From Anisakis pegreffii (lineage: Eukaryota > Nematoda > Chromadorea > Rhabditida > Anisakidae): a stretch of DNA of 64,000 bases. The stretch covers positions 1-64,000 of the forward strand of contig JAPYMA010002681.1 of the NCBI GenBank assembly GCA_035041965.1, read 5' to 3'. A program made the translations under genes and the position numbers. Positions 49,926 through 63,129 of the stretch are shown piece after piece (position 1 is the first letter of the stretch; every line of letters begins with the position of its first letter). Under the pieces are notes generated by a model. That model worked only from the letters and a program-made list of their open reading frames with translations. It made no database searches and was not told where the DNA came from.

Positions 49926-52900
49926 CCATAACGATAGTAATTTGTAATTCTAACAACAACTTTCCACTGAAATATCATTGGCTCGAGACGAGTCTACTCT
50001 CGTAAAACTGCCCAAGTTCCTTGACTACATTCTCAAATACCAAAACGGAATGCAAAAAACAAATAACAAATTTTCTCGCACTTTCCTAGTCTACGCTGCT
50101 ATTTTACGATAATTTCACTCAGTGTGAATTCATTCGGATGGTTTTTCAATCTGCTTACTCATTCTATCCATAATCAGTCAAAATTTTCGAATTCTTTTCA
50201 TGAACTATGGAATTTCCGGGAAATTTTGATGTCATTTGCGAATAACAACTTAAATATGGGATCTAATTAATTGCGAAGAAAAAAAAAGCTCCGCTAATTC
50301 AGACTATTAAATGCATCTTCGTGACTCATTTCCCGATCCGGTCATTATCTCATCAGTAATTCGTTAAATGCATTACAAAACCGCATGAGCATTGTAATTA
50401 ATAAAGATTGTTTACTGATATCAAAAAATCTCAAATTGTTTAAGTATCAAAACGTTTCATCATAATGATTAATTGATGCCAATTGAGTAAACTGGCAACA
50501 AATAATTTTCAAGATGGCAATTTGCGGAATTCACTGGAAAAAAGTTTACATTGATTATTTGATCTTAGTGGCTTTTTTGTGATTCCATTGAGCAGCTGTA
50601 TTTTGTATCAGCAAACATGAGATTGCAAGATTGCATTTTGTTTTGCGAACAACCTTGATGATTTCGAATCAACAATAAACTCTTCTATTGAATTTGCACG
50701 TTTTTTTGGTTTGAATCAGAAAATTTGAATAAGTTTTCTTTTTCATCATTTTTTTTCAAACGAAAACAATCTATTGGAATCGACCAAAATGTGGGCAGTA
50801 TTGCTTGCTTGCACGAAGGACCGGTTTGCAATTTGTTCGTTTGCTTGTTTTTCTTCTGAAGTTCCATATCGAGAATACTTGGCAAATTCTCGTAGTTTGC
50901 CCGGTGGAAACGTATCACTTGAGAGGACTAGAATATATTTTTTGAAAACACTCAAATGATTCGATTGTCATACAAAGTTTTCATTTTCCACATGAACAAT
51001 GTGGGAAATTCCACAAAAGCAACTTGAAAATCGATTTTGATTGATCGCAAACTGATTCCAGTGGTTTGGTTATAAAAAACGGCGTATAGTTCCTAGTTTG
51101 ATCTGTGCTCATGATTTGATCACTTTCATCATCATCGTCGTCGTCACATCATTGCAGTTGTGTAATAACACATCGTTGAAAGCTCATTATTCGGTCAATA
51201 TTTTACACTCTGCACGAAAGCACTGATTGTGCGCAATTGGGAAGGTTTCTTTGGAAGGAACGAGTTCTTTAGATGGATTGATTCTTTTCACGGAGTAAGT
51301 GGAACAGAGAATGGAAAACGTGCAAAAGAGAAGGGCTTTTTGAAGTTATCACACATCTGACACATCACAGATACTTTAACACCTACGTGCAAGGGCAGGT
51401 ATTTCTTCAAAAATGGACTCGGACCCCTGGAAGTACGGGTTTTTTTAAAGTTTTGGGTGAATGTTGCAAAAAAAGTATGAGCTTATTCATCGTCAGTTAA
51501 CTTGAGCTTGAAGTTGTTTCGTATTCCCTACAATCGTGCAATATGTATTGTTGTTATCATTAAAAAATCACCCATGTACTCTGAATAATGATACATCGTG
51601 TAGATCATTTGGTATCGAATAAAATTTTGCTCTCGCAAGCTAACGGCACTTGAAGTGGCGACCTGAAATATTTCCGGTGGATGCCCTGTCAGCTGAACCA
51701 TTTTGTTCAGACTGTTTAACCTGCAACGGATAAATATGTTAAGTCCCAACCGAATACGTCTCAGTTGATATAGCATCCGAGCAGAAATTGGTTTCAGTCA
51801 CGGGTCCAAGTCCCTCGGGCGAGAGCCGGTTTGGCCAGAAACTTAGTGATAACCAGTGATTTTCCTTGTAGGTTACCTACTGGTGCCATTTTTTGTGTGT
51901 GACGGGAGGACATTCGCAGTATTTGAAAACGTCAAAAATTCAGTGGATGTTGTTGAGACCTTGGGGCAAGGGAGGCTTGAAGATGGTGGTATTATTGCAT
52001 AAATTATTGATCGACAACCGGTTTATCCCAGTAAACAAGCTGTTTGGAAGTTTCCTCCGAAATCAATTTCTGATTTAAAACTGAGAAATCTAAAGTGAAA
52101 CGGAACCATCGAATCGGAATGCGGTGCAAAAAATGGAACTAAATGAAAGATTCCATTCTTTCAATTGTGAAAAAAAATTATGGTTGTTCTCACTTAAAAC
52201 AACACATTATGATGGAATGCGGCGAGTTGATTGATACAACTGAAAGTAATCAAACTATCAATAGCGGCAGCATCAATTGATTTATCAGCCGCTTCTTTTT
52301 TAAAGCTGTGATAAATTTCAATTGATTTAGAACGACCTATCAAATGCATGACATTTTTAAGCATTACACTATCAATTTTGCATTTCTTCGCAACTTTGAA
52401 CTTAATTGCTGATATCTGATCTCAATCCTTATCAGTGCATTACCAATGTCTTCAAAAATTGAACTGCTATTCTAACATTCTCAGAATCCAGATTCAACTC
52501 CTGCAGAGTAAACCACTAGAAGGAAGACGTTTGCTTTAGTTGATGTTCAAGTTCATCACAAGTGGAATAAGGTTATCTTGAGTGGGATAAGACTATCTGA
52601 AGCCAATTATTTCGGAAGGATGAGCCAGATTATCCGGATTATGTTCGCTGCATGTTTCCATCAAACTTTTGCTCGTTTTTTTTCGCGACAAAGCGATAGA
52701 AATTCTACGAGGTTGAAAAAACTCAAAGGTGATTAGAATTTCGGTTTTTTGAAGAAATTTCCAAGCATCGGCGAAAAAACTATTCTCGTCGTAAAAGTGG
52801 AAAAAAAGCGCAGAATATCAATTGTCTGTTTCGAATTTTCTTTTCAATTTCAATAACAAATTCTATCAAAATTCATTGTTGAGTTTTAAAAAATGCAAAG

Positions 52901-54278
52901 CCATTGAAGAGGCAAGTAGCGTTCGAACAATACAAACTCCTCGCAAAAAAAGAGCACCTACTCGAATATCCCAAATGTCGTCGTCTGATTGTATTTGTTG
53001 TGAATTTGATTTGATAGTTTCATTTTAATTTTTACAAGTATTTTGCCGTTTTTAAGATCGCTTTTTTTATGTGCGGTAACCTTGAAATTTACAAAATGAA
53101 TGAATGATTTAGAAAATGAAATGGGCACAAAATTCGTTAGAAAGATGGATTGCATTTGCAAAAACTCGACTTGAGATGTGCCGATCTGCTTTGCGGATGC
53201 GTTATTTTCTCTCTTTTTTTGTTGCTTCATCAATTATTTAGTTGATTTCATTTCCGATTCTCTGCTTTCATTAATCGTAAGCTATTGATTCATATGTATA
53301 TGATGGAGCGCGCTACTCAGCTAATTCAATTGCACCAATTTAAAATCTGAAATCAGATGAAAGCATTCAGACGATAAACGATAATCGTGTTCATAGATTA
53401 CCAGTCGAGTTGTTTATCAATAAGTGCATGCATACTTTGTTAAAAGCCTGTTTCATGCTTTTTTAAATGCACTTTTTAATATGCACTTTAAATTTTTAAA
53501 TGCACACGTAACTCATTGCAGTTTTCTGGTTTACACGTTCATTCACTCATCTCTTGCTCTATTTGATTCACTTTCTTTAAAAAGTAACGAGACTAAGCAA
53601 GCATGCAATCAAGCATGTCATTTTCAATGAATCCATTCGCGATGAGTAAATGTTTTTGGTTCGTGGAACGTAAACCTTATTATAAGTCGATGTGTATTAT
53701 TACGGTGTTTTCTAATTGCGGGCAGACGATTCCAGTTGAGTGATCATTTTATAATTGTTGTAATCATTTCATTCATGCTTTCCGTGTCAGTACTAAAAAC
53801 AACTCGACGCATTTTATCAATCAAACGCTTTTTTTTTTGTTCAGCACCAACACGAATGCCATATTTAATTCATTTCAATAGCACATTCTTCGTCGGAGTT
53901 TTTCACTTTATTCATTTACTCTCAGTAATCAAAAAGCAAACCAATCACGCAAACACACACACATTTTTATATAGACATATCAATTAATCCATATAACATT
54001 ACTCGTACTTTCAATAAATTATCATTCGCAATGCTTTACACAAAATCCTCAAAATTCATCCAGATCCGGGAAGCTTGGTCGTTGAATCATATGAGTCAGA
54101 GCCAATGGGAAACGCCCATTACAGACAGACATTTTAGATGCGTGGATTCATCATTTGGTGACCTTTTCTGTTAGGTTGAATAATAGTGCAAATATCAAAT
54201 AATTTGAAATTGAAGGTTATGGCATATCTTTGAAAACACTTCAATCAATGGTGACATTTCACTTTTACGTCAATTCAA

Positions 54279-57200
54279 TTAATCCAAGAGGCTGACTTCA
54301 CTAATTGGCATTGTAACGAGTGCTGAGACAACGATCGAAGATTTGGCACTTAGTAAAACACGAATATCACTGGAAATCGTTTGTTCCGGATGAAGACAAC
54401 GTACCAACGTATCGAAGCTATACGTCATTCCAGGCACGAGTGCTGGCAACGGGATCAGCTGATCACCGAATTCGTACTGATCCGGATCGTAGATGAACGA
54501 CAGCCAATACGATTCCAGAAGTTGTGTCCTAAAAATTCGACTGGCAACTAGGAAAAGAACCAGAAGAGACTCTCATCAACAAATTTGAAAAGAGAATGTA
54601 AAGAATGATAATGAATCACAACCATAATGCTAATAGACACCTCAATTATATAACATGTAATACTAGTGCACATACAGATAATAATCATTGTAATTGTAAC
54701 GATAATAATGTTAGTAATACCGATGGCTGAAAAACTGTCGATAGGATGGAGTATTCGCTGTTTGAGGAGTATTCGATGTGAAAAGCTATTTTGAAAAAAT
54801 TGCTGGCTAACAAATTGCGTGGAACGGGTTCTGTGTGCTCATCACAAAATGTTTATGAAGTCGTTTCGGATGCTTTTTGTAAATTCAATAGATTGACGTT
54901 TTACCACTCAATATTTCATCAGTGAGTGAAATCAAAATCACAAAACCGTTAAAAACCAATTTCAACATTACATAACATCACCGATCAGGTCCAATCAAAA
55001 CTGCACTCAAATCACCATTCTATGCTATAAGTCACCTATAAAACCGCTTGCTCGCATTGTTCTTAATTCTTCTTTTTTCTTCAAATCTCTTGAAGAGCAT
55101 TGTAAAGAGGCAAGATTCATCTGAATGATCACATCAGAATTTGCCTCATTAATCTTAACGATCCAATTGATCAATCACTATCGATGATGATCAATAAAAA
55201 AGTGGCTGGTTCCAGCCGGAAAATCAACAGAAATCAACTATTCCTGAGCAAAAAAAGATGAAATAAATTTAGAATTCATTGCAAGCTTTCGAACGAATCA
55301 CAACAAAAAAACGACCAATGGAACAAGATATGGAAAGAATTACGAGTGACTTGTTTGAAACTGAAAACTTGAAAAGGAATTGTTGCTGAGTATGGAGATG
55401 CTTTTCATTCGGTATGACGATTCCAGATTAGCTAACATAAGTAATATAAGTGAAAGTGAAAGCATAGTGTTTAGGCAACGTTATCGATGTTATCTTTGAT
55501 TTGTTTTGTCAGTTTTGTTGGAAAAATTTTTGATGATAGCTTAGAGTACGTGATGATTCTGAAGAATTGTTTAAAATACTCCAGTTCCACCTATTTTCTT
55601 TCAACTACTCGCAAACTTTTTTCCCCAAAACTGCACACTAACTATAAGCGTGTTTTGTTGTTGTTGTTGCTCTTTAAACTCAGTTTCAGGACTGAACGCG
55701 GAATAAATTTAGATTTTCCGTTTCAGAAAGCGCAAATCGAGTTATGACCTGAACGAGTTAGAGTTCGATAACTGCAACTTACGATGCAACTCTTAGCTTA
55801 ACGATCATTCGGAAGGTTGGTCCAAAGCCATTGATCTCCACCGAAATCTCGACAGCTTCGTTCTTCTTCGTCGATACCGTACCCAAAGCGTTCTGCATCA
55901 AACCCGCGTAAGCACGAGTCACCGATAGTCGAAGCATGAAGAGATCCCTTTGGAAAATCTACAATTCACGCAGTTATCATGAAACCGATTCAAACTAATT
56001 GACCGATTGAAATTGTTCGAAATCTATTCAAATTTGCTTTTTTTAAGAAAAAATTCTGAAATTATAGCTGAAAATATGATTCTGTTCGCCTGATATAAAA
56101 GTCTCTTTCAGGTTACCCTCAAAGGTTCCACGAGATGAAAACAAAACAACTGGAATCCCATAAAGTAACAATAAACACAATGATCAGTTATCACAGCTGC
56201 AAAAGGAGAACCAAAATCGAGACTAAACTTATCGGACTCATTCAGAAATCCACTGAAAGCTTAAACTCACCTAGAATACCACAAATCTCCATAAAGTTCT
56301 GCATTCAACTTGAATTCCATGGCAATAAATATGATGAAACTATTGTAATAAAAGGTATGCAATACAATATTAATTGCTGTACACTGCATGAAGTGTAAAC
56401 GAAGTTTTTAGATACATATAAACGTTTTATCAACTAACATTAAACAGAAACATTTTGATCATCTTTTGACCACTCCGATCGAATAGTAAGTAAGATAGGT
56501 AAATTAAGAAAAGACTGTAAATAGTATGACTTAATGCCTCATTATGAAAAGTAATACTCTTAATATGCTCCAATTTTTATGGATTCAATTAGTTTTTTAT
56601 GTTACATTCGTTTCACTTCTACATCTAAATGTACGTAATATCTAATTGCAATGCACTCGTATGACATCAAAAAACATTTCCAACATACGTCCAACAACAA
56701 GTTTCGTATTTGATATGATTTAACTGCATTGCTGCATCATCGCCAATTTAAAAAAACTCCAATTCGAAACATCGTTTTGACGGATTCGTTACTTTATTCG
56801 TGAAAAACATCTCACTGAAGATATACTTAAATAGTAAAATTGTGATGTTGCATTTTTTCTTTAGCAGCAAATAACTGGTTTGAGGTGTGTAGAAGTGCAA
56901 TAGAAAAACAACGAAGACACTCATGAACAATGAATTGCTTGCGATTTTCTGATAGAAGAGAGTACCCCTCTTCTCAAATGATTAGTGATTTTATCAATTC
57001 AATCCTCAATAGTCTCGTTTAATCGTGATTCTTTCTTAACTGTACATTCATAACCGTCATCTGATAGACAATCAAACATCAATTATAGCTACATAACAAT
57101 TATCTGATGGGTTGTTTTCTGGAAATGGGAATCAGATGCCGAAAAAGTCAAAAAGTCAGAGAATATTTGACGAATGGCTCTTGACGGCATTCGCTTATCA

Positions 57201-60200
57201 ATTGCTTCATTGCAAAAAAACTAAACGCTGCTCGAAACTCAAACGGAAACGTTGAATGAAATAAATTCGAAATTGCACAATGAGAGCTGCAAAAAGAATC
57301 GCAACAGAAAATTGTTAAAAATTTGAATCACATGAGTTTTTTCAATTGAAAGTCACTGATTACACGATCACTTCACACTATTTAAGGTGCTTTTTCATCG
57401 CAGGAACATTGCGTTGAACATTGCAAACAATTCCACAACAACGTCTTCAACTTCTCAACTTTACAAGAGACTTCTTCGTCGTTTACAAGCAAAAAGAGAT
57501 GAAGGAAACTTGAGTTTAAGAGTTAAAAATGAATGAATGAGTTAAACGTTGAGTTGATAACGTACTTGATGCATGGTTTGTGCTTGTTCCCGTTCACGAA
57601 TTGTCTGATCAACGAAAATTTTCGTACGTCGAGGAACGTTCAATTTTTTCGTTTGCGCTACTGGAGGTCCCATCTCGCCGCATTTCTGATCCAGTTTTGC
57701 AGTTCGACGAAATAATTTCACAATCAAACCGCCGTCTGTGACAGAGAAAAAAAACATGAAGCAATCACAAATGATAAATGAGATGATAAGATCGAATGCG
57801 CAATGAGCAAAGTATATTTTGAGGGTGTAATGCAGCAAATCCAAACGAAAAGCGCCGCCGCTATTTTCCATCATATTAGCGAGCTTTCACCATAATTCAG
57901 AGCTAATTGATAGTCCGTTATCACAGAAGTTATCTTTATCATCAATCACAGAATTTATCATTTATCATTGCTTTATCAACAAACTCACTTCTACAGCCAA
58001 TCACTAATGCGCCCTCTTCTCGACCCATCGGCCCATATCGAATCCACTTAATCGGTGTGTCAATCTTCACCGAATCCATCAGAAAAAGCTCTTGATAAAT
58101 TCGAATCTGAAATTGCAACTATATTAACAAATCTCATCGGATCCCATTCTGAACCTATCATTAGAACACGATTATCGCACCATGCCCTCAGTATACTCGA
58201 CCAAAATCCATCAAAATCCAATTTCTCTTATTCCGCAGAAGCGTGGTCAGCAATTTATCTCTAACGAAACAAAAAACGACATTGCACAATCAATTCCCTA
58301 GAGCAAATAACTGTGAAGCGCCCGAATACCTCATTATCCAGCGCTACTAACAGCGCAGTGTACTGCCTTGGGGTATATATGAAGACGTCTATGCAACGTA
58401 TCGGTGTGTTCATCTTCAGTTGATTCTGTCGTCGTCCTTTCGCCGAGAAAAACGATATGGTCGAATCCTCACAAGCCACAACCAACTGAAAAACATTTTC
58501 TTCTTCCAATTTCATCAAATCGCAAAATACCTCACCAATTCCATACATTACATCGGTTGTTCTATTTGTAACGATTCAGCTGGAAATATAGCCATGAATG
58601 GTTCGGATTTGGAGCGGTTCTACGAAGCTATCGAGGGATAAATTCAGATGGAACTGACCTGTTTCCCAACTCGAATCATACCAATGATATCGGATTTAAG
58701 TGCGATGGTGGCTCGTTGAAGAGACTCAATGCCTCGTTTGATAGTGAAAACCTCAGCCTCACGAGTACTGACGAATATTCGATAATCCACATCATACACA
58801 CCTAGAACACACAGAACACAGTACCACAACCCCAAATCGAATAGCTCATAAATTGAACTGTGAGGAATTGTCTTGAACTGGTTGAGATCGCTTACACTCA
58901 GTTCAGATCATTTAGCTAAAATCCTGAAAACGTGCGTATGTATATGCACTATTCTCTAGGTTTAGCGTTAATCTTGATAAGGATAAGTCGATAGACTTTG
59001 GTTATCAAATACATCATCTCCAAGCCATCTAGCCCTCTCAACTTATAAAATTCTGGTTGCAGTTCTAAGATGCATCCATTAGATTGCTTAAAGCACAGAA
59101 TCTTCAAACGATATCTGCCTCGTGAGGGAAAATGAAACGAAAAAGTTGAAGGTCTTACCTGTAGCATGAATGAAAACCGGTGCAGCAGGTACCTGACACT
59201 GTGAGAGCACTGTGAAAGCTTGTGAATCAACACAATAGATCATGCCAACTTCAGTGCCGATCACTATGCAATCGATTCCGCATGAATCCGCTGTGGATTT
59301 CTTCAAGGTTGACATACACGTTATGATGCTTTGACGGATTAGTTTCTTGCCACGATAGCGTTCGATTAACTGTTCACGCTCCTCTTCTTTGGCCATCAGA
59401 AACGCTTGAGATCTGGCTGTTAAGCCAACGGTACCTAGCTGAAAGCGTTGGATTAACAGTCAGAACTTCGCCTGAATAGATAAAGCGGAATATGAGATAT
59501 CATAGCTAATGCAATGACCAATGATGCACTATTGTAGGAAAATCAGCATCTCCGCTTTTAAACAACCTCTACCATCAGCAGATTTATTCAGCAACACAGT
59601 ATTTTACACATAATCATATTGGCGATGATCTCTACTCTCACAAAATCATGTGTGTTGTGAAGGGATTACGCTTGATTGCAGAGATATAGCTAAATCTTTA
59701 TATGTATCTCATGCAGCTGAGAGATTTCATAATACCACCAAACTAGTGATTTCACAATAATAGTGATCTCTTTGTAGATCATCGATTATTAATTGACAAC
59801 TGAAGTTCATCAAGTAGAATCTTTTGAAGATCATGATGCTCAGCTGTACGCATCTCCATGATGAGGCTTTCCTTGCTGTTTTGCTCACTCAGTAAAGTGC
59901 TCAGCTCGAATTAACCAATAAATTGCAGGTGAAATGGTATCACTGCATTCATGCTTACAATTGGCAACAAGAATGAACACATCGTTAATACTGATAAAAC
60001 ATTTCGGTCTGGCCAACCTGTTTTCGCAATTTCGCTAGTACAGCAAACAACTGCGTGGCATCAATTTGTGATGCTTCAACGTGAAGCCATGCTTCCATCT
60101 CACTATCGTTGATTTCCATTGCCGGTATGTTGAACTTATAGAATGGTTTCAAGTTTTTGTAGATCAGAATCGATGGCCCTGAGGAAATGGCTATTGAAGG

Positions 60201-60755
60201 TAGCGTTGGTTGAATCTGGAATGGTATTACTTTCGTATGGTGCTACACTTTCGTCCATTTTAATATTGCATGAATGTTCATTCTCATTGAATACTTCCAT
60301 TACTTCTCATCAGCTTTTAACCGAAATTCCACAAATATCTCTCTCAATTCTGTCTACTCTTCCGTTTGGTAACCTTTTTGGGTTATCAGTTATTCTGAAC
60401 TAAACTGTACGGGATCAGTGGTCAATGGTTTCAGAGAAATAATCGTCAAAAGTTTCAGTTGAATCAGAATCAAAATCAGAGTTTCAGTGGAATCGGAATC
60501 ACAGTCAGAACTTCTCTTTACCAGCTCATTGATGAACGGCACCACAGCAGAAGGCACATCCGTTAGCACACTTTCACCGATTAGCGTCAATCCTTTGAAC
60601 ACCTTCAATCTCATGTTGTATCGTCCAGTGCCCATATCTCCAATGATCAGCTTGTAATCGCCATCGCCGTGCAGATCGCTTAATCCAACACATTCCGGCA
60701 CACTGTTGATACCGGCCGAATGGTCGTGTAATGCCGACACCCATTTACTACTCAT
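54279..60755 (-). CDS. bbs-1: Bardet-Biedl syndrome 1 protein (BBSome subunit), complete, 574 aa
   Basis: Nine minus-strand exons join in phase: 60755-60522, 60215-60018, 59438-59159, 58801-58659, 58485-58330, 58106-57989, 57735-57566, 55958-55783 and 54528-54279. They give 574 residues (human BBS1 is 593). BBS1 is a subunit of the BBSome, which moves membrane proteins in cilia with intraflagellar transport. In nematodes it acts in ciliated sensory neurons. Family-diagnostic blocks are DLHGDGDYKLIIGDMGTG and MRLKVFKG near the N-terminus, SGPSILIYKNLKPFYKF, ITCMSTLKKS and IGTEVGMIYCVDSQAFTVLS. Further on come GGLIVKLFRRT, then PPVAQTKKLNVPRRTKIFVD, then QTIREREQAQTMHQ, GFGPTF in the GAE-like domain, and ALVPGMTYSF near the C-terminus. 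The start is the ATG at 60755, matching the human SKWL region. Intron 7 (55959-57565) is 1.6 kb. The gene appears intact. Confidence 0.95.
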
Positions 60756-61968
60756 TATCACCGAACAATTGGCCACTTAGTTTAATCATCGTCAATTCAT
60801 CGATAACTCTCCTCAAATTCTGTTCATTAGATCGCAAATTACCTGCATTACCTGAATTACCCGGACTGGTCAGGCTATCAAACGATTGACCAGGCTATCA
60901 AACGCCAAGCTATCAAAGCCTATCAAGCATCGCAAATATTCACCAAAAATCTCCACACCTGTCTTATAAGAATACATCCACCCTTGTTCCCAATAAGAAA
61001 TGATTCAGAAAGGGGATTAACTTCAAGAATATAAAGCAGCAACAAATGGATCAGCTGAACGTTGATTAGTAGTCAAATAAGTGCCCAAAAACAATTTGAT
61101 CCCGAATCATCATATCAATACAAATGTATATGTAATGAGCAATATGAAGAGTGAAGCATGCAACTACATTGAATATAACTGCGTATGTTGCTAGGCTTGA
61201 ACGCATATCTAGTTGCATATCTAGTCTGTTTATATCCAAATATCCATGGTAACCATTCGGACATTCAGTAGCCGTTTCGTTTTCGATTGTGCTCGACGGA
61301 AACGGTTGAATGACGCTTGAATAATAGCTTAGAGAAATCTGTCATTATCGTGATTGATATGGTCATTATCATTATCACCTTTAGTATTATTATTGTTGCT
61401 GCTGTTATTATTAGTTATTTATAATTAGATCTTATAATTTGCTAGCTAATTTGATCAGTACAGGATCAATGGACACCATTCCCAGTATTATTAATCGATC
61501 ATTGTTTAATATGATTCACCATTTAGTCATATCTTATACCAACTCTTCCGTAAGCAGATCATCCAAAAATTCAGATGCAAATGGCTAATTGGAATGCTGA
61601 ATGCAGACGAGACTTTATTCCTGATATAATATAAACCAACAAAAGCACAAATATAGATTCATTGAGAAATAATTTAGTCAAATGCATAATTTTGATAACA
61701 AAATATTCAACTGAATCAAATTATTAATCGCCAACGCGCAAAATCGCATTCCATAAACATACAAATCACACAAATAAAGTTTCTACGACAACCATAAATA
61801 TTATATTTCAAACAAAATGCAATGCGCGAAAATTGGCATAAATACATCGTCGATAACATAGCGCACAAAACAATCGGAAGCAGCGTAGCAAATCTATGGA
61901 AATTTTCAAATGAAATGAACGAATTCATAAAATTAAAATCTGAAATCCATCCACATCAGTTGGAAAGA
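60756..61968. other. Spacer between the HD gene 3' end and bbs-1; bbs-1 promoter
   Basis: It holds a candidate X-box (listed) about 0.5 kb before the bbs-1 ATG. A cluster of short direct repeats, (C)AGGCTATCAAACG and shortened forms, lies at about 60870-60932. The frames at 61716-61928 (-) and 61822-62040 (+) overlap on opposite strands, and the second runs into the HD gene's last exon. Confidence 0.5.
61240..61253 (+). promoter_or_regulatory. Candidate X-box (RFX/DAF-19 site) upstream of bbs-1
   Basis: ATATCCATGGTAAC matches the X-box consensus RYYNYY-AT-RRNRAC at all but one defined position (A at position 3 instead of a pyrimidine). It lies 485 bases upstream of the bbs-1 ATG. X-boxes drive BBS and IFT genes in nematode ciliated neurons and are usually within about 250 bases of the ATG, so the distance is somewhat long unless a 5' non-coding exon intervenes. 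Confidence 0.5.
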
Positions 61969-63129
61969 TCACTTTTTGGAGAGAAGCTCAATTTCATGGG
62001 CAATGTTCCGTCGTGCCTGTGCTTCGAAGCGTTCACGTAGTTCTTTGGTGGCAAATATATTCGGAATCTGCATAAACAGTTTCAGCACCTGAAATTGATA
62101 TCATCCACATAAGAAGTTGATATTCTCAAGATAAGGATTAATTATATCCCTATAACAGATGTCGTGGCTTAGAGCAGATAAAGATATTGTATAGGAATTT
62201 GATCTCAGGCAAGGACTTTGATCTCGGACATATCTATTGAACAGCTGTTATATTAAGGTGTTAAACATGGCTATAAAAAGTTTGTAACTACTCTATAAAA
62301 TGAAATAAATGATGGACATTCAACAGAGCCATAATGATGGCTTCGTTGATGAGATAAATCAATCGATCACCTTAAGTCTCTGATCAGTGTAATCTTCATC
62401 ACTCAAATGTGTGTACTCCTTGCGGATATTCTCAACGTGTGACTCATACTTCTGCGTATCACAGCCCAAGAATGCCATATCGAAATCCAACAAAAAATGC
62501 AAATCCTCTTCACCGAATTGACCCTCAGTCATGTGTGCATCCGTACAGTTCTTGCCGCTTTCCACAATCAAATTCGCCACATAATTCTCCTGCAATCCAC
62601 AAATTAAATTCAATTTTCTCGGATCAACATCAAATTTTCACGATTAATATAATGAGCGATTAAGTGACTATAATAGACTGTTTGAAGTTTCCAATGAAAA
62701 AACAAAAAATTAACCGAATCAATCGTTGTTTCAGAGGAAAACTCGCGAAATAATCGTGCACTTCGTTCAGCATTATCTGTTAATTTCGTATCATTCACGG
62801 CACTGAAATGTTGTCAACCTTTACGAATCAATCCTCATTTATGACACCAAAACGATCGATCACTTTCAAGGACGGATCTCTTAAGCCAATTTATTGAGTC
62901 AGAGCAAATGATGATAAAATTGGACAAATGATGAAAAATAAAACAAAACAATGTGAATGGCTCAATGAAAATCATCTGACTGAATAAAGAAGATCGCGAA
63001 TGCAGTAGCGTAACGGTCACGAAGTTTATCCTTATACTCCTCGAACAAATTCAGCATCTCACATAAATGCTCCAAATTATGGAATGCACGACCCTCATAG
63101 CTCTGTTTCAGTCTCTTCCACCATTTGTC
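61969..63129 (-). CDS. HD-superfamily predicted metal-dependent phosphohydrolase (COG4339-like), 5' exon(s) not placed
   Basis: Minus-strand exons 63129-62981, 62802-62715, 62589-62371 and 62088-61969 join in phase and end at a TGA, giving 191 codons. Conserved blocks of the COG4339 family are SYEGRAFHNLEHLCEML (first His), then TDNAERSARLF (family DNExxSA), LDFDMAFLGCDTQKYESHV, IRKEYTHLSDEDY, and the C-terminal F.Q.P.IFAT ... ARRNIAHEI block. The family is predicted to hydrolyse phosphate esters. Its substrate is unknown. The HD dyad expected as F-HD-xVxD falls across the 62981/62802 splice and reads F-IH-AVND, so one metal ligand pair looks altered. The first exon shown begins DKWWKRL in phase 0, so about 15-25 N-terminal residues lie further upstream. 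Same strand as bbs-1, 1.2 kb apart, so an operon is not indicated. Confidence 0.82.

Larger units (their letters stand above)
46543..54278. other. 7.7-kb region without a secure gene
   Basis: It separates the 5' end of the peroxidase gene from the 3' end of bbs-1. It contains repeated CGTCGT triplets near 46980-47230 on a long minus-strand frame (46874-47212) of biased composition. It also contains an AT-rich TAAA array (listed), a possible orphan exon at 48335 (listed) and a GC-richer patch at 51780-51990. In that patch short plus-strand segments such as VTGPSPSGESRFGQ look protein-like, but they could not be joined into a gene. Confidence 0.4.

Noticed and set aside
53736..53987. Hydrophobic plus-strand frame
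   Set aside because: No ATG (begins at GTG), biased composition, ends in a CA repeat, no family.
58420..58641. 73-residue plus-strand frame over bbs-1
   Set aside because: Antisense to a bbs-1 exon and its intron, with no independent support.
62409..62663. 84-residue plus-strand frame over the HD gene
   Set aside because: It is antisense to exon 62589-62371, which carries the conserved LDFDMAFLG motif.
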